Shown here one piece after another: positions 33,622 to 45,596 of a stretch of DNA of 64,000 nt (position 1 is the first letter of the stretch; each line of letters begins with the position of its first letter). Source of the stretch: Batillaria attramentaria (Eukaryota > Mollusca > Gastropoda > Batillariidae); NCBI GenBank assembly GCA_018292915.2, contig JACVVK020000468.1:467336-531335 (forward strand). The letters are read 5' to 3'. A program made the position numbers and the translations under genes. The notes under the pieces are model-generated. The model did not search any database and was not told the DNA's origin. It worked only from the letters and a program-made list of their open reading frames with translations.

Positions 33622-35871
33622 GTGTTACATGGCGCTGCACACCGTAGTAGCCCCTTTCCCAAAGCCAGTCCCCGTCGTAGCGGTATTGCACCTAACCTCC
33701 CAGCACGTGAAACCGGCTTAAACACTGTATCTGTGCGTTACTCAGGCGTCCTTGACCTTACTACTAGCGTGACTGTCCACGGCGGTTGTGACACGGTTAC
33801 AAGGTCAGGTGTGTACCCGGTTGACCGCGGTGTGTTGAGTGACACGGATACTGAGAATGGCGCAAACTCTATGACATCAAGTGATGTGGAAGCCATTAAT
33901 TCTATGGGATATGTTACGTCAGGAGGTGCGTGCAATACTGCTACTGACATAGGTAAGTCCAATAATATTGGTTTTACTGTTGAAGACAATGACACATTGC
34001 GTGAAAAAGAGCCACCTGTGAGTGATATATCAACTGACAGTGATACACAGGACAGAATCTGTGGTCAATGCGCTGACAATACCGTGCATACGGATACAGT
34101 TTGGTCAAAGTTGTCTTTTGTGACTTGGAATGTGAATGGTTTGACTTCGAAGTTGTCAGATCGTGATTTTGTAAGCTATTTGTCCGAGTTTGACTTTGCG
34201 TGCGTGGTGGAAACATTTACTGACACATTCAATTCCACTGTGTTTCCCGAACACACAGCTTTTTGTGCGCCAGCTGTGAAACTCTCACATCAGGGCAGGC
34301 CGTCGGGTGGTGTTGTCGTTCTTATTAGAAGCAATCTTCTGTCTTATGTTCGATGTATGGAATGTAAATATGACAATATTTTGATTTTTCTTCTGAAGAA
34401 AGATTTATTTGGTTTTTCTAAAGATGTTCTTTTCGTTTGCGCTTATCTTCCGCCTGTCAGTTCTCGGTACTACGATGTTTCTGGCGTCGATAATGGTGTT
34501 GTGATGCTGGAAAACTGTATCATAGATTTGTTAGCAAGTCATGACGCATATCTTCTGGTTTGCGGTGATCTAAACGCCAGAACTTCAAATCTTTTATATC
34601 ATGTAAATGATGTCTTCTTTGATATTCATAACAAGGATGATGTAACTACAGTTACAAGAATTTCTGAAGACAAGGAAGTTAACGTGTATGGGAAGTTACT
34701 GCTGGAAATGTGTTCCTCAATAGGATTGTTTATACTGAACGGTGTATGTAATGGCAACCATACTGGTAGCTATACATATTTGTCAGAGCTGGGTAACAGC
34801 GTTGTAGATTACTTTATTACATGTGAAGACTTGTTTTATTCCATATTTCCAGTGAGCAAATTGAGCGTGGTGGAGAGAATCGAAGCTGATCATTTACCAG
34901 TAGAATTCCTTGTTTTCAATCAGTGTATAAATCACCAACAAAATGAAGAAAGCCATAAACAATTTATCAGTCGTTTGAGATGGAATAGGGAGTATGTCCA
35001 GGTTTTTCAAGCATCGATCATGTCCGCCGACGCTCAAAGACAGCTCCGAGAAGCCACTACTCTTGTTGACTCAGATGTAAATGGTGCACTAGAAATATTT
35101 AGTCAGTGTTTAATGGATAGTTCACAATGTATGGTGAACCGTGTGTGTATTAACAAAAAATACAAAACAGAAGCATGGTTTGACACAGAATGTTTATTAG
35201 CAAGACGCGCTACGAGACGGGCCCTGCGCAAGTATCGTAAATCTCGTGATCAGCAGGATGTCTCAGTTTATTGCAGAACCCGGAGAGAGTATAAAAATTT
35301 AATTCGAAGAAAGAAGAAAATGTACAAAGAAAAACTTTCAGCGACATTGCTTGATACGATCACAAATCCTACAGATTTCTGGAGAACTGTTTCAATGATC
35401 TCATCGAAGAAAGCTAAAGTCAACAACACTATAACAATTGAAGAATGGTATAATCATTTTAAATCAGTTTTCGACGTCGATCTAGATACGTCTAGCTTAG
35501 AAAGCTCCGGCTCAGTAGAGAATCCCGTGCACGGCCGTACTGCCTATACAGAGGCTGAGCTAGACATTCTGAACAGTCGTATTTCATTGCAAGAGGTTCA
35601 GCAAGCAGTGCGTACGTTCAAAAATAATAAAGCAGCCGGGCCAGATGGTTTGATCGGGGAGGTCTTTAAATATTCAGATAGTAGTGTTATACAGTTCCTT
35701 GTAAAATTGTTCAATGTGTTGTTCGATAAGGGAGTATACCCTGAAAGTTGGACTGAATCGGTTATACAGCCATTATTTAAAAAAGGGAATATTAATGACC
35801 CTAACAATTACAGGGGGATAGCACTTATGGATGTATGCAGTAAAATATATGGTACTACAACTGTAGGCTAA
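33622..35871 (+). pseudogene. ORF2 endonuclease and start of reverse transcriptase (copy 2)
   Basis: The AP-like endonuclease is complete: VTWNVNGLTSK, VVETFTDTF, GRPSGGVVVLIR, VCGDLNART, GNSVVDYFI and EADHLPVEF. The RT begins with NNKAAGPDGLIGE and NNYRGIALMDVCSKIYG. A frame change at about 35855-35870 then causes a stop at 35869-35871, and the RT continues in another frame at 35880. The N-terminal 165 residues are Ser/Thr/Asp-rich and poorly conserved between copies. The start is uncertain because the first codon of the open frame is GTG. Confidence 0.85.
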
Positions 35872-36483
35872 AATTATGGGTGGACATGCATGATTCTGTT
35901 GCAGAATATCAAGCAGGCTTCCGAGCAGGATATTCAACCACAGATCATATCTTTACGCTATTTTCTGTTATACAGAAACAGTTGTTATCTAACCGGAAGT
36001 TGTACGTTGCCTTCATAGACTTTCAAAAAGCATTTGACTCTGTGTCACCTCATCTTCTATGGCCGATCTTACAAAAAAACAGAATTGATGGTAAACTTCT
36101 TCTTTGTGTACAAAGTATGTATAGGTCAGTCAAAGCACGCGTTAGAAGTGGTGCAAAGTTGTCAGAGCCTATTCAATGTACACGTGGCTTAAGGCAAGGA
36201 GAAATCTGCAGCCCAATTTTATTCTCGTTATTAATTAATGAACAACATGGAGCAACATTGTCGCCAGAGATTGTAGAGTTATTTGTACTGTTATTCGCCG
36301 ACGATGTTGTTCTTATTTCCGAAACTCCTGTCGGTCTCCAGAACCAGCTTAGAACTTTGTATGAATCAGCAAAAACGTTTAGGACTATGTGTAAATATGA
36401 ATAAAAGTAATATTGTCGTGTTCCGTAATGGAGGTTTCCTAGCATCTTGTGAAAAATGGTTCTACGGCAGGACACCAATCCAG
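35872..36483 (+). pseudogene. ORF2 reverse transcriptase core (copy 2)
   Basis: RT blocks are AEYQAGFRAGYSTTDHIF, AFIDFQKAFDSV, RGLRQGEICSPILFSLL and the catalytic LLFADDVVLIS. Relative to the outer copy about ten residues are missing after LFSLLINE. A second frame change occurs near 36370 (AKTFRTM in one frame, RLGLCVNMNKSNIVVF in the other). The sequence then runs to WFYGRTPIQ, where the Harbinger element is inserted. Confidence 0.85.
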
Positions 36484-37000
36484 GGGCCAATTGCATGGAA
36501 AAACGTCTACCGTGATGTCGGTAAACTGCTACCGCTCCGGTAGCTACCGGCGGGTAATTTTGTTATCAAGTTTGGATTGCATGAGTCGTTATCGGAGCGG
36601 CGTTAGCTACCGGCACCGTACTATTAATATACAGGATTTTCCCGAAAACGTGTACAGTCCCATCGCAAAACATTGGCGAAGTTTTTAATAGCTGCCCGGC
36701 GTTCGAGTCCTTGCAAGGCGCTGTTTGTTTCTGTTTATGCTGTCAATGATACGTTGCTACGAGATACGTGACGACAGATAACGGGAAGCATCTGTCTTTT
36801 ACACACTGAAGAAAGCAGCCGGTCTGTGTAAACGGCAGTCGCCTCCCGCTGTGGGTCATTACGTCCTTTGTAACGACATGACAATGCAGTACAAACAGAT
36901 ACACGTATGCGGTCAGCGAGCATCGTACATGCCGCCATTTATAAAATCGACAATAATTTGGAAGGCAGCTGTGCACAGAGAGAGAGAGAGAGTGCTATTG

Positions 37001-37083
<83 letters not shown>

Positions 37084-37661
37084 TGTAGAGATTTGTATTG
37101 GTTTGGAAATGTTATCCACTGTCAGTGGTACCCATTGCAAGAAGGCCTCGGTAACTCTGTGTATTGTTCGGCAAGCTGTCGAACGGTCAACGCCAACCAA
37201 CTCGCCGCACATGTCTTCAAAGCATCCGGACGCGTAAAATCGGAGCGTTAACAGTACCTGTAGTGCTGGCGGCAAGGCGCCTTTCCGATTGGTGTGTTCT
37301 ACGTCATTTTTCAGCACATCTGTCATTTGCAGTATGTCCACTCGTCGAAATCTGAACTTAGAAAACAGTTCGACGTCATCATATCTATCCTGCGGATGCA
37401 ATCGGTCCCGGAAAATGCGGTTTCTTCGTATTTGTTGCCTGCGATGATTTGCAATAACTATGTGTGCGGCCATATTTACCAGCTTCACGATAAGAGTTAC
37501 GGGGGCTGAGAGGTGCCTGTAAATTTACCGGAGGATAAGGGCCTCCGGTAAGCCTACCGCCGACTCATGCAACCCGAGTTATCGGGATTTCCCCAGATTT
37601 ACCGGCGGATAGGCTATCCCAGCTACGGTAGCGGGTTACCGGCAGCCCATGCAATTGGCCC
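36484..37661 (-). mobile_element. Non-autonomous PIF/Harbinger transposon
   Basis: The terminal inverted repeat GGGCCAATTGCATGG lies at 36484-36498, with its complement at 37647-37661. The flanking triplet CAG (36481-36483 and 37662-37664) is an exact 3-bp duplication, as expected for Harbinger. Excision with one CAG restores the LINE frame (TPIQ then VVNSCKYLG). Subterminal repeats: TTGCATGAGTCG at 36577-36588 is inverted at 37561-37572, and TACCGG motifs crowd both ends. The interior has a transposase N-terminal remnant and a TG/CA microsatellite pair (37001-37080). Confidence 0.92.
37082..37488 (-). pseudogene. Harbinger transposase N-terminal remnant
   Basis: The minus-strand frame matches the start of HARBI1-type transposases: RIFRDRLHPQDRYDDVELFSKFRFRR, then a helical region ALPPALQVLLTLRFYASGCF, and GVDRSTACRTIHRVTEAF (helix-turn-helix-like). 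The frame then runs into the microsatellite at about 37080. The DDE catalytic domain (for example the CIDGTH region) is absent, so the product cannot be catalytic. Confidence 0.88.
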
Positions 37662-38663
37662 CAGGTTGTTAATTCGTGTAAATATCTTGGCTTGTACTTC
37701 TCCACTAAGCTTTGTTTCACTACAGCCTTTGGCGACCTCGCCATGAAGGCGAAAAAAGCTATACTGAGCATTTTGAATGCATTGAATAGAGTGGAAAATA
37801 ATTCAGTTCAAGTTTTTCTTAAGCTGTTCGATGTACAGGTGCAGCCTATTTTGTTATATGCCTCCGAAGTCTGGGGACTGGAGACCAGTTATACAGATAT
37901 AGAAAAGACGCATGTCTTTGCCATGAAAAGATTTCTTGGGGTAGGGAGTAGAACACCTAATGCTGTAGTTTACGGAGAAATGGGGCGCTATCCATTGTAT
38001 GTAAATAGTTATACCAGATGTATTCGGTACTGGCTGAAGATGACACGAATGGGTCACCATAGACTACCATACAAAGCGTATGTCATGTTACATTGTCTGG
38101 ACGAACGTGGTAAAGTAACTTGGGCGTCTGACATTAGAATAATTTTATCAAAATTTGGTTTTTATTTTGTATGGTTGAACCAAAGAGTACAGTCTGTAAC
38201 TGGGTTTTTGAAATGTTTTAAGCAGAGGGTTATTGATTGTCGTGAGCAGGATTGGAGAAACCATATCACTGGCAGTGAGAGATTGAAGTTTTATAGTAAT
38301 TATAAATTGTCACTGAGTCTAGAGCCATACTTACTTCATGATGTTAATAAGTTTATAAGAGGTGCATTGACCCGGTTTCGAGCCGGTATATCCGACATAA
38401 AAGTACATTCCAACAGGTATAAAGATCACATAGACAAATGCTGTCCATTTTGTACTGATGTTCTTGAGAACGAGGTGCACTTCTTCCTTTGTTGTCCTGC
38501 TTATGAGGACCTTCGAAGAGACCTCATACCTAGCAAGTATTACAACCGACCAAGTGTATTTAGACTATCTAGTCTCCTTATGACTGGTAATTCTGACGTG
38601 CTATACAGTCTTGTACAGTTTGTGTACAGAGCCTTACAGCGACGGGCGTGTGCATTTGACTAA
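37662..38663 (+). pseudogene. ORF2 C-terminal part (copy 2)
   Basis: Continues the RT thumb after the Harbinger insertion: NSCKYLGLYFSTKL, QPILLYASEVWGLE, AMKRFLGVGSRTPNAVVYGE. It ends with a Cys/His cluster (CCPFCTDVLENEVHFFLCCP). The frame is open to TAA at 38661-38663. About 130 bases of 3' UTR follow, with the conserved GGGCCTGTGGCC hairpin. Confidence 0.88.
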
Positions 38664-38820
38664 AGTACGTTGTAAACAACTGTTAGTTACTTTGAATCTA
38701 CGGTATTTTGATATAGACTCGTATATGATCATGTACAATATTTGTTGTAACTCACCCATTTGAATGGGCCTGTGGCCTCTCAAATAAACTCATCAATCAA
38801 TCAAAACACGTACACGCCAG

Positions 38821-38824
<4 letters not shown>

Positions 38825-38871
<47 letters not shown>

Positions 38872-39095
38872 TCCTTTTCAATTTTTCATGTGAAAAATAA
38901 TTCAGTCGGGGAAGCCACAAAGCCAACAGGGAAACCACAAGACATACACAAGCATCTTCAGACGATCTCAGTGCTAGAGGCTGACGTAAAAAATTTAGTT
39001 CACGGAATTGACGTCATCTCTGTCTCTGTCTCTCTCTCTCTCTGTATGACGACCTGCCTGAGGCTGACGTCAAATGTTTAGTTCACGGAACTGAC

Positions 39096-39138
<43 letters not shown>
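38825..39138. repeat. CA and CT microsatellites with a short direct duplication
   Basis: A CA tract at 38825-38867 and a CT tract at 39094-39137. Between them GAGGCTGACGT...TTTAGTTCACGGAA.TGACGTC appears twice (about 38980-39015 and 39060-39095). Confidence 0.85.
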
Positions 39139-39139
<1 letters not shown>

Positions 39140-39312
39140 GGAGCCAGTGTGGCCGAATGGTAGAGCATTGGACTTTCAATGCTTGGGCCGAGAGTTCGAA
39201 TCCCGGCCGCTGGGGCCAAATATTTGTGCTGGCCTTTTTCTCCTTGCCCCGTCTTTGATATCACCCTTATATGGTGGAAAAGGACGTTAAACTCCTAAAC
39301 ACCCATCCACCC
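39139..39312 (+). mobile_element. SINE family A
   Basis: Diverged full-length copy: GGGGAGCCAGTGTGGCCGAA, GAGAGTTCGAATCCC, GATATCACCCTTATATGGTG, GGACGTTAAAC, tail CCACCC. Confidence 0.87.
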
Positions 39313-40465
39313 ACCCTCTCTCTCTCTCTGCCTCTCTCTCTCTCTCTCTCGCTTCTTCCCCCACCCGGCCCCACCCCCAGTCACGTGGCTAATCGGTCGA
39401 GGTCGTAGAGGATCTAGTGTCATTGGTAGAACTTGGAGAGGGGAGAACCGGCATCAATAACAACTAAACAGACAAAATAAAATGAAGTTTGGAGAAACAA
39501 CTCCTTGTTATCACTGAAACTTGCTGCTGCGCGCAACAAAATCTGCCCCATCCCATAAACTTGTTTTGCTATATAGAGAAACAACTTGAAAACGACAAAA
39601 CAGCAACAACAAACGAAAAAAGTGACAATGGCGGCGGTAGTGGTTTGTTCAAAGGAATTGCTAGTATATTGTTTTGTTTACCCACCGTTACAATCATTTT
39701 GCTCAGTAAAAAGTGACTGATTACCATACCTGAACGTCGTCGCGGAAGTTCAGACGATCTGCATCCATGGATCCAGACTTTGTAAGCACCACAAGAGGCG
39801 TTGCTTTGCCACTAGGATGTTTTCAAAGACGTAGGAAATAGGCAACGAGGTAAAAAAAAAAAAAAAAAAAAAAGCCAGCACAATATTTTGGCTTCTAGCT
39901 GGGACTGGAACCCGAAACCCGAGCAGTGACTGTCCAGTGCTCTGCCTGCTATCGGCTGTCCTTACTCCCTTTGCTATGAAAAGGGCATGCCGCATCTGTA
40001 GTGTGGCCATGGAAGTTACTGTATTGCTTTGTATGAATTCATCTGCACCGACACAAGCACCATTTCCATGATGTTGTTTTGCAGTCAAGCATGGTCAGAG
40101 AGAGAGAGAGAGAGAGGGTGGGGGTGGGGTGGGGGGTGTTTAGGGGATGGGGAAATAGTGGTGTTGGTTTGTGGCATGTGCGTGTGTGTGTGTGTGTGTG
40201 TGTGTGGATGGGGGAAGGGGTGGGGGTAAGGGGACTGACTATCCCGTCAAACATGATGCTATAAAAGTTTGACATTCCTGATCAGTGGGTACGGACTTTT
40301 AATCTGGTGGACTGTGATGAACGTGTTCACTGTGCGATGGGTGTCGTTTTTGATCCTACAAGTTGGCAGTTTTGCAGTCTTATGGACTTTTACAAGCAGT
40401 ACTCGTGTTGGATGGAGGGAAGATCCATTCACAGCTTAACCTGATAAAATGCCGGAAAGCGATCC
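39313..40465. other. No gene; SINE B copy and simple repeats
   Basis: A second family B SINE copy lies at about 39770-39990 (minus), containing an A run (39852-39872). GA (40097-40118) and TG (40179-40205) tracts follow. The rest has no recognisable feature. Confidence 0.6.
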
Positions 40466-40469
40466 TTCA

Positions 40470-40666
40470 TTTTCTTGCGCCCGACCCAGTATCTGGAACT
40501 CCTTGCCAGTCGAACGCTTTTTCTCAGTTTCTCCTTGTTTAAATCCCACCTGAAGACCTTTTTCTTCCGTCACGCGCTTGGTACTTAACTTTTGTTGATT
40601 CTTTTTTTGTCGTTCGATGTCGCTGCACGTACCAAATTAAATCTTAGAGTGGGTACAATACACACA

Positions 40667-40713
<47 letters not shown>

Positions 40714-40730
40714 GTGTTGTGTTGTGTGTG
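40470..40730 (+). pseudogene. L2-like LINE 3' remnant with TG tract
   Basis: The frame fragment SIWNSLPVERFF, then a degraded NPT..PFFFRHALG, resembles the RT C-terminus of L2-type elements (compare WNSLPVEI at 48110 and 56570). A TG tract (40669-40711) follows, as in the other two fragments. Confidence 0.55.
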
Positions 40731-40849
40731 CAGGTGACATCATTTCCCACTATGCAAACAACAAAAACAACAGGAGGAGAGAGGGAACAAACACTGAAGC
40801 GATTTTACAGTCTAAAATGATGTCATCCGCATTTTAAACTGAACAAACT

Positions 40850-41073
40850 GAAAACAGAAGAAAGCTGTTCTCCTGCCTGAATTAAATACGGTCACGCTCA
40901 TGTAAATCTGTCTTCGTATCAATGTGGTTGGTTACTTGGTATTTCATTCACCTAAGCTCAGTTCTAAAGGCAATATGTGCAAAATACAGAAGAAGGCTGT
41001 TCTCCTGCTAGAATTAAATATACTCACGCTCATGTAAATCTGTCTTCGTATCACTGTGGCTACGTGGTATTTC
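40850..41073. repeat. Tandem duplication of about 130 bp
   Basis: ACAGAAGAA.GCTGTTCTCC through CACGCTCATGTAAATCTGTC, TTCGTATCA and GGTATTTC occurs at about 40852 and 40983. The second copy is interrupted by a SINE and resumes at 41247. Confidence 0.8.
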
Positions 41074-41246
41074 GGGGGAGCCGGGTTGGCCAAATGGTAG
41101 AGCGTTGGACTCTTAATGCTCGGGTCGTGAGTTCGTATCCCGGCTGGGGCCAAATATTTGTGCTGGCTTTTTCATCGTTGCCCCGTCTTTGATATCACCC
41201 GTATGTGGTGGAAAAGGACGTTAAACCCCCAAACACCCACCCACCC
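41074..41246 (+). mobile_element. SINE family A, full length
   Basis: A 173-bp copy with an exact 13-bp target duplication TACGTGGTATTTC at 41061-41073 and 41247-41259. It gives the family's clean length and both ends. Confidence 0.93.
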
Positions 41247-41259
41247 TACGTGGTATTTC

Positions 41260-42499
41260 ATTCACCTGAACTCAGCTGAAGCTTTGTTCGCGAAGGAAAA
41301 ATTCCTGCAGCCAAACACAAAATTTTCTTCGCCGAAGCTTCTTCGGCCTTCTGATTTCAAGATGGAATAGGGTCGCGCTTCGGCTCGCACGTGGCCGGTG
41401 TCGGTTCAAAGTTACAAGCATTAATTTTTCGGCAGTAAATAAGTTTCCTGGTGCTATTGGAATACACTGATTACGTAGGATAATGTTAGGTAGTGAAGAG
41501 TTCAGGTTTGTTACAAAAGCTGCTGCAAAACCGCGATATTGTTGTCAGTATGACGTTTATCTTCCATATGCTAGAACCGTCTGCTACGCCGGTGTACCGG
41601 CTCGCCGCAGTCAATGTTTTAGTTGGTGATTATTTCGGTACTTCGTGGAATTCCGACATGGCGCAGTGATTAAGGCCATGTTGTTGTATAGCTCCATGAT
41701 TTCCCTAAAACGCCACAGTCGCTACGCCATGCACTTCGCTGGTAAACTCACAATCGGAGCCATTGCTGTTTTCCTTTAATCACGTGTCATTCGCTACAGC
41801 GAGACCACCCGAGCCAGTGCTCGGCTTCGCCGAACACCGTCGAGGTCCTCTTGAAGTTCTTTGGAGAAGTTCTTCTGCACCTAATTTAGACAGGCTTCAC
41901 GTGGTGATTTTGTCTGACATGGTGTAAGTACGTGAGTCTCTCCATTGCCATTTTCTGTGTCTTTGTGTCTTACTATGTCCTTACTAAGGTACTACGAGGC
42001 TTTGAAAGATCATGTTGGTGTCCCGTCCGTTCTATGCTCTGCTGCCAAGAACACCACAACACCAAACTATGCGTGGAGTACAGTGTCCGTCTGTCACTCG
42101 CAACAGCCAGTTCTAAATAGAGAAAATTATTTTTCATCGCTCCTCCAGACCTGGCAATTGCTACATACGCCTTTGCCAAGGCAGCCCAGCGACAGGCGAC
42201 TCAGACGCTTGGAGTGAGTGACCACAAGCCAACCGTCATTCATCTGCAACACCTAGCGAGGTCATGCACATAGGCAGTGAAATATGAACCAAGCAAGAAC
42301 TTTAAAACATTAAACCAACATTCAAAAAGCCGCAGCGAAATCGAAGCTCAAACACAAAGCTTCACCGATTGTACTAAGAACAAATAGAGACACCATACCA
42401 AGAGGAAAACGCGACAATCGACCACAAACCCGGCTGGAATTACCATCTCCAACATCTGCATGACATTGTCTGCACAATCAAAGCAGCCATGAAACAAAA
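41260..42499. other. Region without a recognisable gene
   Basis: Contains a short palindrome GCCGAAGCTTCTTCGGC (about 41329-41345). Overlapping plus-strand frames near 41932-42217 have no recognisable domain. Confidence 0.5.
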
Positions 42500-42719
42500 T
42501 ACATCCGCTGAACGCCTAGCGGTTAACAACAAAGCCGAACAAGAGAAAGCCGAAACATTTAGATAGAGATAATTCATTTATTTATTTCTAGATTTATTTT
42601 GTTAAAATGTTAGAAGGTAGTATTTTATTATTTCTCTAAAGCGTTTAAGAACAAAACGGAACACAACGTTGTTTTTTTTAACGACTATACCTTCATTGTC
42701 TTAAGCTTTTGTTCGATTC

Positions 42720-43670
42720 GGCCCCATGGGCTCGCCTTCACGCGGCGGGGCTGATTTTGCCAAGCTTGCCCACCCCTTTTGCTCTTTCTTTACTCTTATT
42801 TCTGCCTCACTCGGTCCATTCACCTGTCTTTTGCTCTCTTAAAATCTCCTCCGGGGGGAGGTCAGTAAGCGGGTGTCTGCTGACCCTTGGTCCAGTGAGA
42901 CATCTGAGGGTCGTTTCTGAAGGCCGACTTCACTGGATTCCCCCCACCTGGTCTTCAGCCTGGCGGGCTTTGTTCGCAGCGCCCTGCTGGTGCTGCTGAA
43001 CACCTGTCATGTTGAAGACCTTCACAACGCACCCCTCTCTGGTGCGTTGTTTTCCCAAACCGCCTCACGGCGGGGAGGTTCCGTGTTGGAGCGGTCTGTT
43101 CTCCAACTGCCTCCCAGGCATGTTGTCTTCATTGGCAACTAAGGAATTTTCCTTCCTACCTCTCTGTCTATCCCTCACCAGCCCATTCACCTGTATCTTT
43201 CTCTTTAAAACCTCCCGAATTTAGCCGCTCTGTCCTTCCTCTCTTCTCTCAGCTGATTTCTAAGTTCGGCCCTTTCATCTATATTTCTTCTTTTTAACCC
43301 CTCACTCACGTCTGCACTACCAGTGGTTAGGCATAAGTGATGTTGGGAATATGCTGCGAACTGGTTTATTGCGCCTAGGAGATGATAAGTTGCAATATTT
43401 GCTGTATATGCGCTTAGTATTTATCTTTGTTTTAACTAGTTGTAATTGTCATTTGTTTTCTACGCTTTTTTGTAACCGGGAGTTCGATAAATTAGCATGA
43501 AGGTGCAGCGTCTCCTGCATGTCCTGGGTTTATATTGCCCCGTAGACCAGTTTGCATCCTATGTCCAACGTTACATTTTTGTTTTTTTCATGTAGTGCAG
43601 ACACACTCAGCCGCGAATTAGTCTTTGTGGCTTGCGCGGCTTTAAGCCCTAAAAACTCACTCACTCACCC
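42720..43670 (+). mobile_element. 951-bp retroelement with CACT tail
   Basis: Flanked by an exact 11-bp duplication TTGTTCGATTC (42709-42719 and 43671-43681). The paralogous locus near 53125 (GCATTGTTCGGTTCATTTTC) lacks it. It ends in AAAAACTCACTCACTCACCC, a simple-repeat tail. No coding domain was recognised. It may be a 5'-truncated LINE or a long SINE. Confidence 0.8.
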
Positions 43671-44002
43671 TTGTTCGATTCATTTTCTATTTCAGGAAAC
43701 AAATTTTACATTTAAATTGTGAATGTACGGATTTTCTTTTACAATGTTTTTTTTTAATCGTTTATTTCTTTTATTGAACTCTCAATGTGTGGTAAAAGAG
43801 GTCTGAAATTCATTTTAAGATTTTATTGTATTGGAAATTTGGTGGCATCGATGAAAAGAAAAAGGACAAACGTGGGTTTCAGGTGAGATAACGAATGCTA
43901 AATAAATTTCGCTAATAAACAAAGAATAAATTATAGACGACACATCAAGCATGTCCAAAAACAGTAATTATTCATGGATTAAAAAAAAAAACTTCAATAG
44001 AT

Positions 44003-44043
<41 letters not shown>

Positions 44044-44271
44044 TTCACACTAAAATGCCCAATAATAAATTTGAGCCCAGAGCTACTGCAATGAACACAG
44101 TTCAAAGCCGCCCTCAGATTTAAGTCTGCACCTCTTACGCTGCGATGAGAGCTCACTTGAAAAAAAATCCATTTTGGTTAATTTTGCGATGGCAGTGTAT
44201 ATACTTCCTACGTGAAAACGTGTATCTTTTGACCGGACCATTACTTTTGGACTCGAACATCAGTGACAGGT

Positions 44272-45180
44272 ATGGCTAACGGTGGCAGATTTACTGCCTG
44301 CTTTACTGTCCTACTATTGCTGAGTGGTGCAACATGCCTGACATTTTACACAAACCGTGACAATATTGACGACGGAGGTCAGTTCACGCACCCACAGCCG
44401 CGAACAGTGAAAACTAACGATAGTGAGATATTGTCTACTGATAGCGAGAATCAAAGCAAGAGGACCACGATGGAGAAATTCGCATTTACTAACACGCTGT
44501 CGAAATCTACGTCATCAGTGACGCTGACCGTTGGTGAGGCGGTCAACTCAACAGAGTCTTTGGTGATGTCACTTGTTCAGGGGAGAGACTCGACAGAACT
44601 ATTAGAAGTACACGTGGATTCTCAACACACTCGTCTTTCGACGGTAGGAGATGCGGAACTACAAACACAGTGTCTGTTTCCCCACAGAACACAAGCAGGA
44701 AAACGGATAATCCTGAGACACACACGTACGTTCAGAATCTCACTCTGTCATCTATGGACATCTCTGCCTGCTTTCATCACGATAAACCCCTTCATGTCTA
44801 CGCTTATCAGGGTTTTGTATCCTTCAACATAGATGACTTTGACGTCAACCGGAACCCAAGAAGCATGTTTCTCAACATATGTACACTGATATTCCACGTT
44901 CCCAATGGACTCCTGGTGCACGTACACGACTTGAAGATACGGGCTACATGGGTTGTATTTACCATGACTGATCCTATCACTGGTAGCCACATTGCTTTTG
45001 TCCATGTTCAAGATGAAGTACTGAATCATCGAGACATTCACAGTTACTCGCAGTCAGTAAGCATGGCAGTCGAGGCAGTAGAACTGGGTATGTTGGGTCT
45101 GTCCTTTCAGTTCCGCTTTACCGCTGCACTCATGTCATCCCGTCCACAGCTGGAGGTTGTACTGACGTCACCTGCAGGAG
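44272..45180 (+). pseudogene. Signal-peptide plus CUB-like first exon, copy 1 (frameshifted)
   Basis: Nearly identical to the open exon at 53822: MANGGRFTACFTVLLLLSGA signal peptide, Ser/Thr-rich region, then a CUB-like module (CFHHDKPLHVYAYQGFVSFN). At about 44654 copy 1 reads GATGCGGAAC where copy 2 reads GATGCGGGAAC. The lost G shifts the frame, and the reading stops at 44832. The GTAAGA donor after TGCAGGAG is kept at 45181. Either a dead first exon or an assembly error. Confidence 0.85.
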
Positions 45181-45199
45181 GTAAGACAATATACAGTAC

Positions 45200-45596
45200 C
45201 ATCATAGATTTTTTTTTTTGGCTGCCCCAACTCTTTTTGCCAGCTCCAGTGGTGTTCCTCCCAGGTCATGGGTGGAATCCACGGAGGGCTCGAAGGCTGG
45301 GGCAATTTTTATTATGCATGATGATGGAGATGAGGATGATGATAAGATGATGCTATGGAGGTCCATGTGGTTTGGGACTGCGGGGCAGGGCCGCATTCCA
45401 CGCTTCCTGTCATAAATATCCCGGCGTTCACCAGGCCCGGGAACTACGGCACCTGCGGTGCCGGCCGTGTAATCATCCACATCATAAGACGTGTCATACC
45501 AAGGGAAGCACCCCCAAAGTCGCACCCGTGGTGGGTGAATCTCGGCTGTGTGGCAACAGCCTTCCCATTGGGCCCATAGCACACCCGCTCTGGGTA
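45200..45596 (-). mobile_element. Poly(A) SINE, family C, copy 1 (head missing)
   Basis: The same body as 54762-55253 (AGTTGGGGCAGCC next to the poly(A) end, on the minus strand), in the same intronic position. The tRNA-like head is lost at about 45597, where similarity to copy 2 ends. Confidence 0.8.

Larger units (their letters stand above)
32632..38797 (+). mobile_element. 2A-family non-LTR retrotransposon (copy 2, interrupted)
   Basis: A plus-strand LINE with intact ORF1, a broken ORF2, and a 3' end with GGGCCTGTGGCC, AAATAAA and a short TCAA-type repeat tail near 38797. The 5' boundary is unclear: the element must begin between the family B SINE (ending about 32560) and 32632. A PIF/Harbinger element interrupts ORF2 at 36484-37661. 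It is the same family as the outer copy at 469-9310 and the 3' fragment at 52456-52905. Confidence 0.87.

Noticed and set aside
36913..37251. Proteins with CVCVCV or THTHTH runs
   Set aside because: They translate GT/CA microsatellites. The same artefact occurs at 9183, 12030, 24247, 48203 and 52080.
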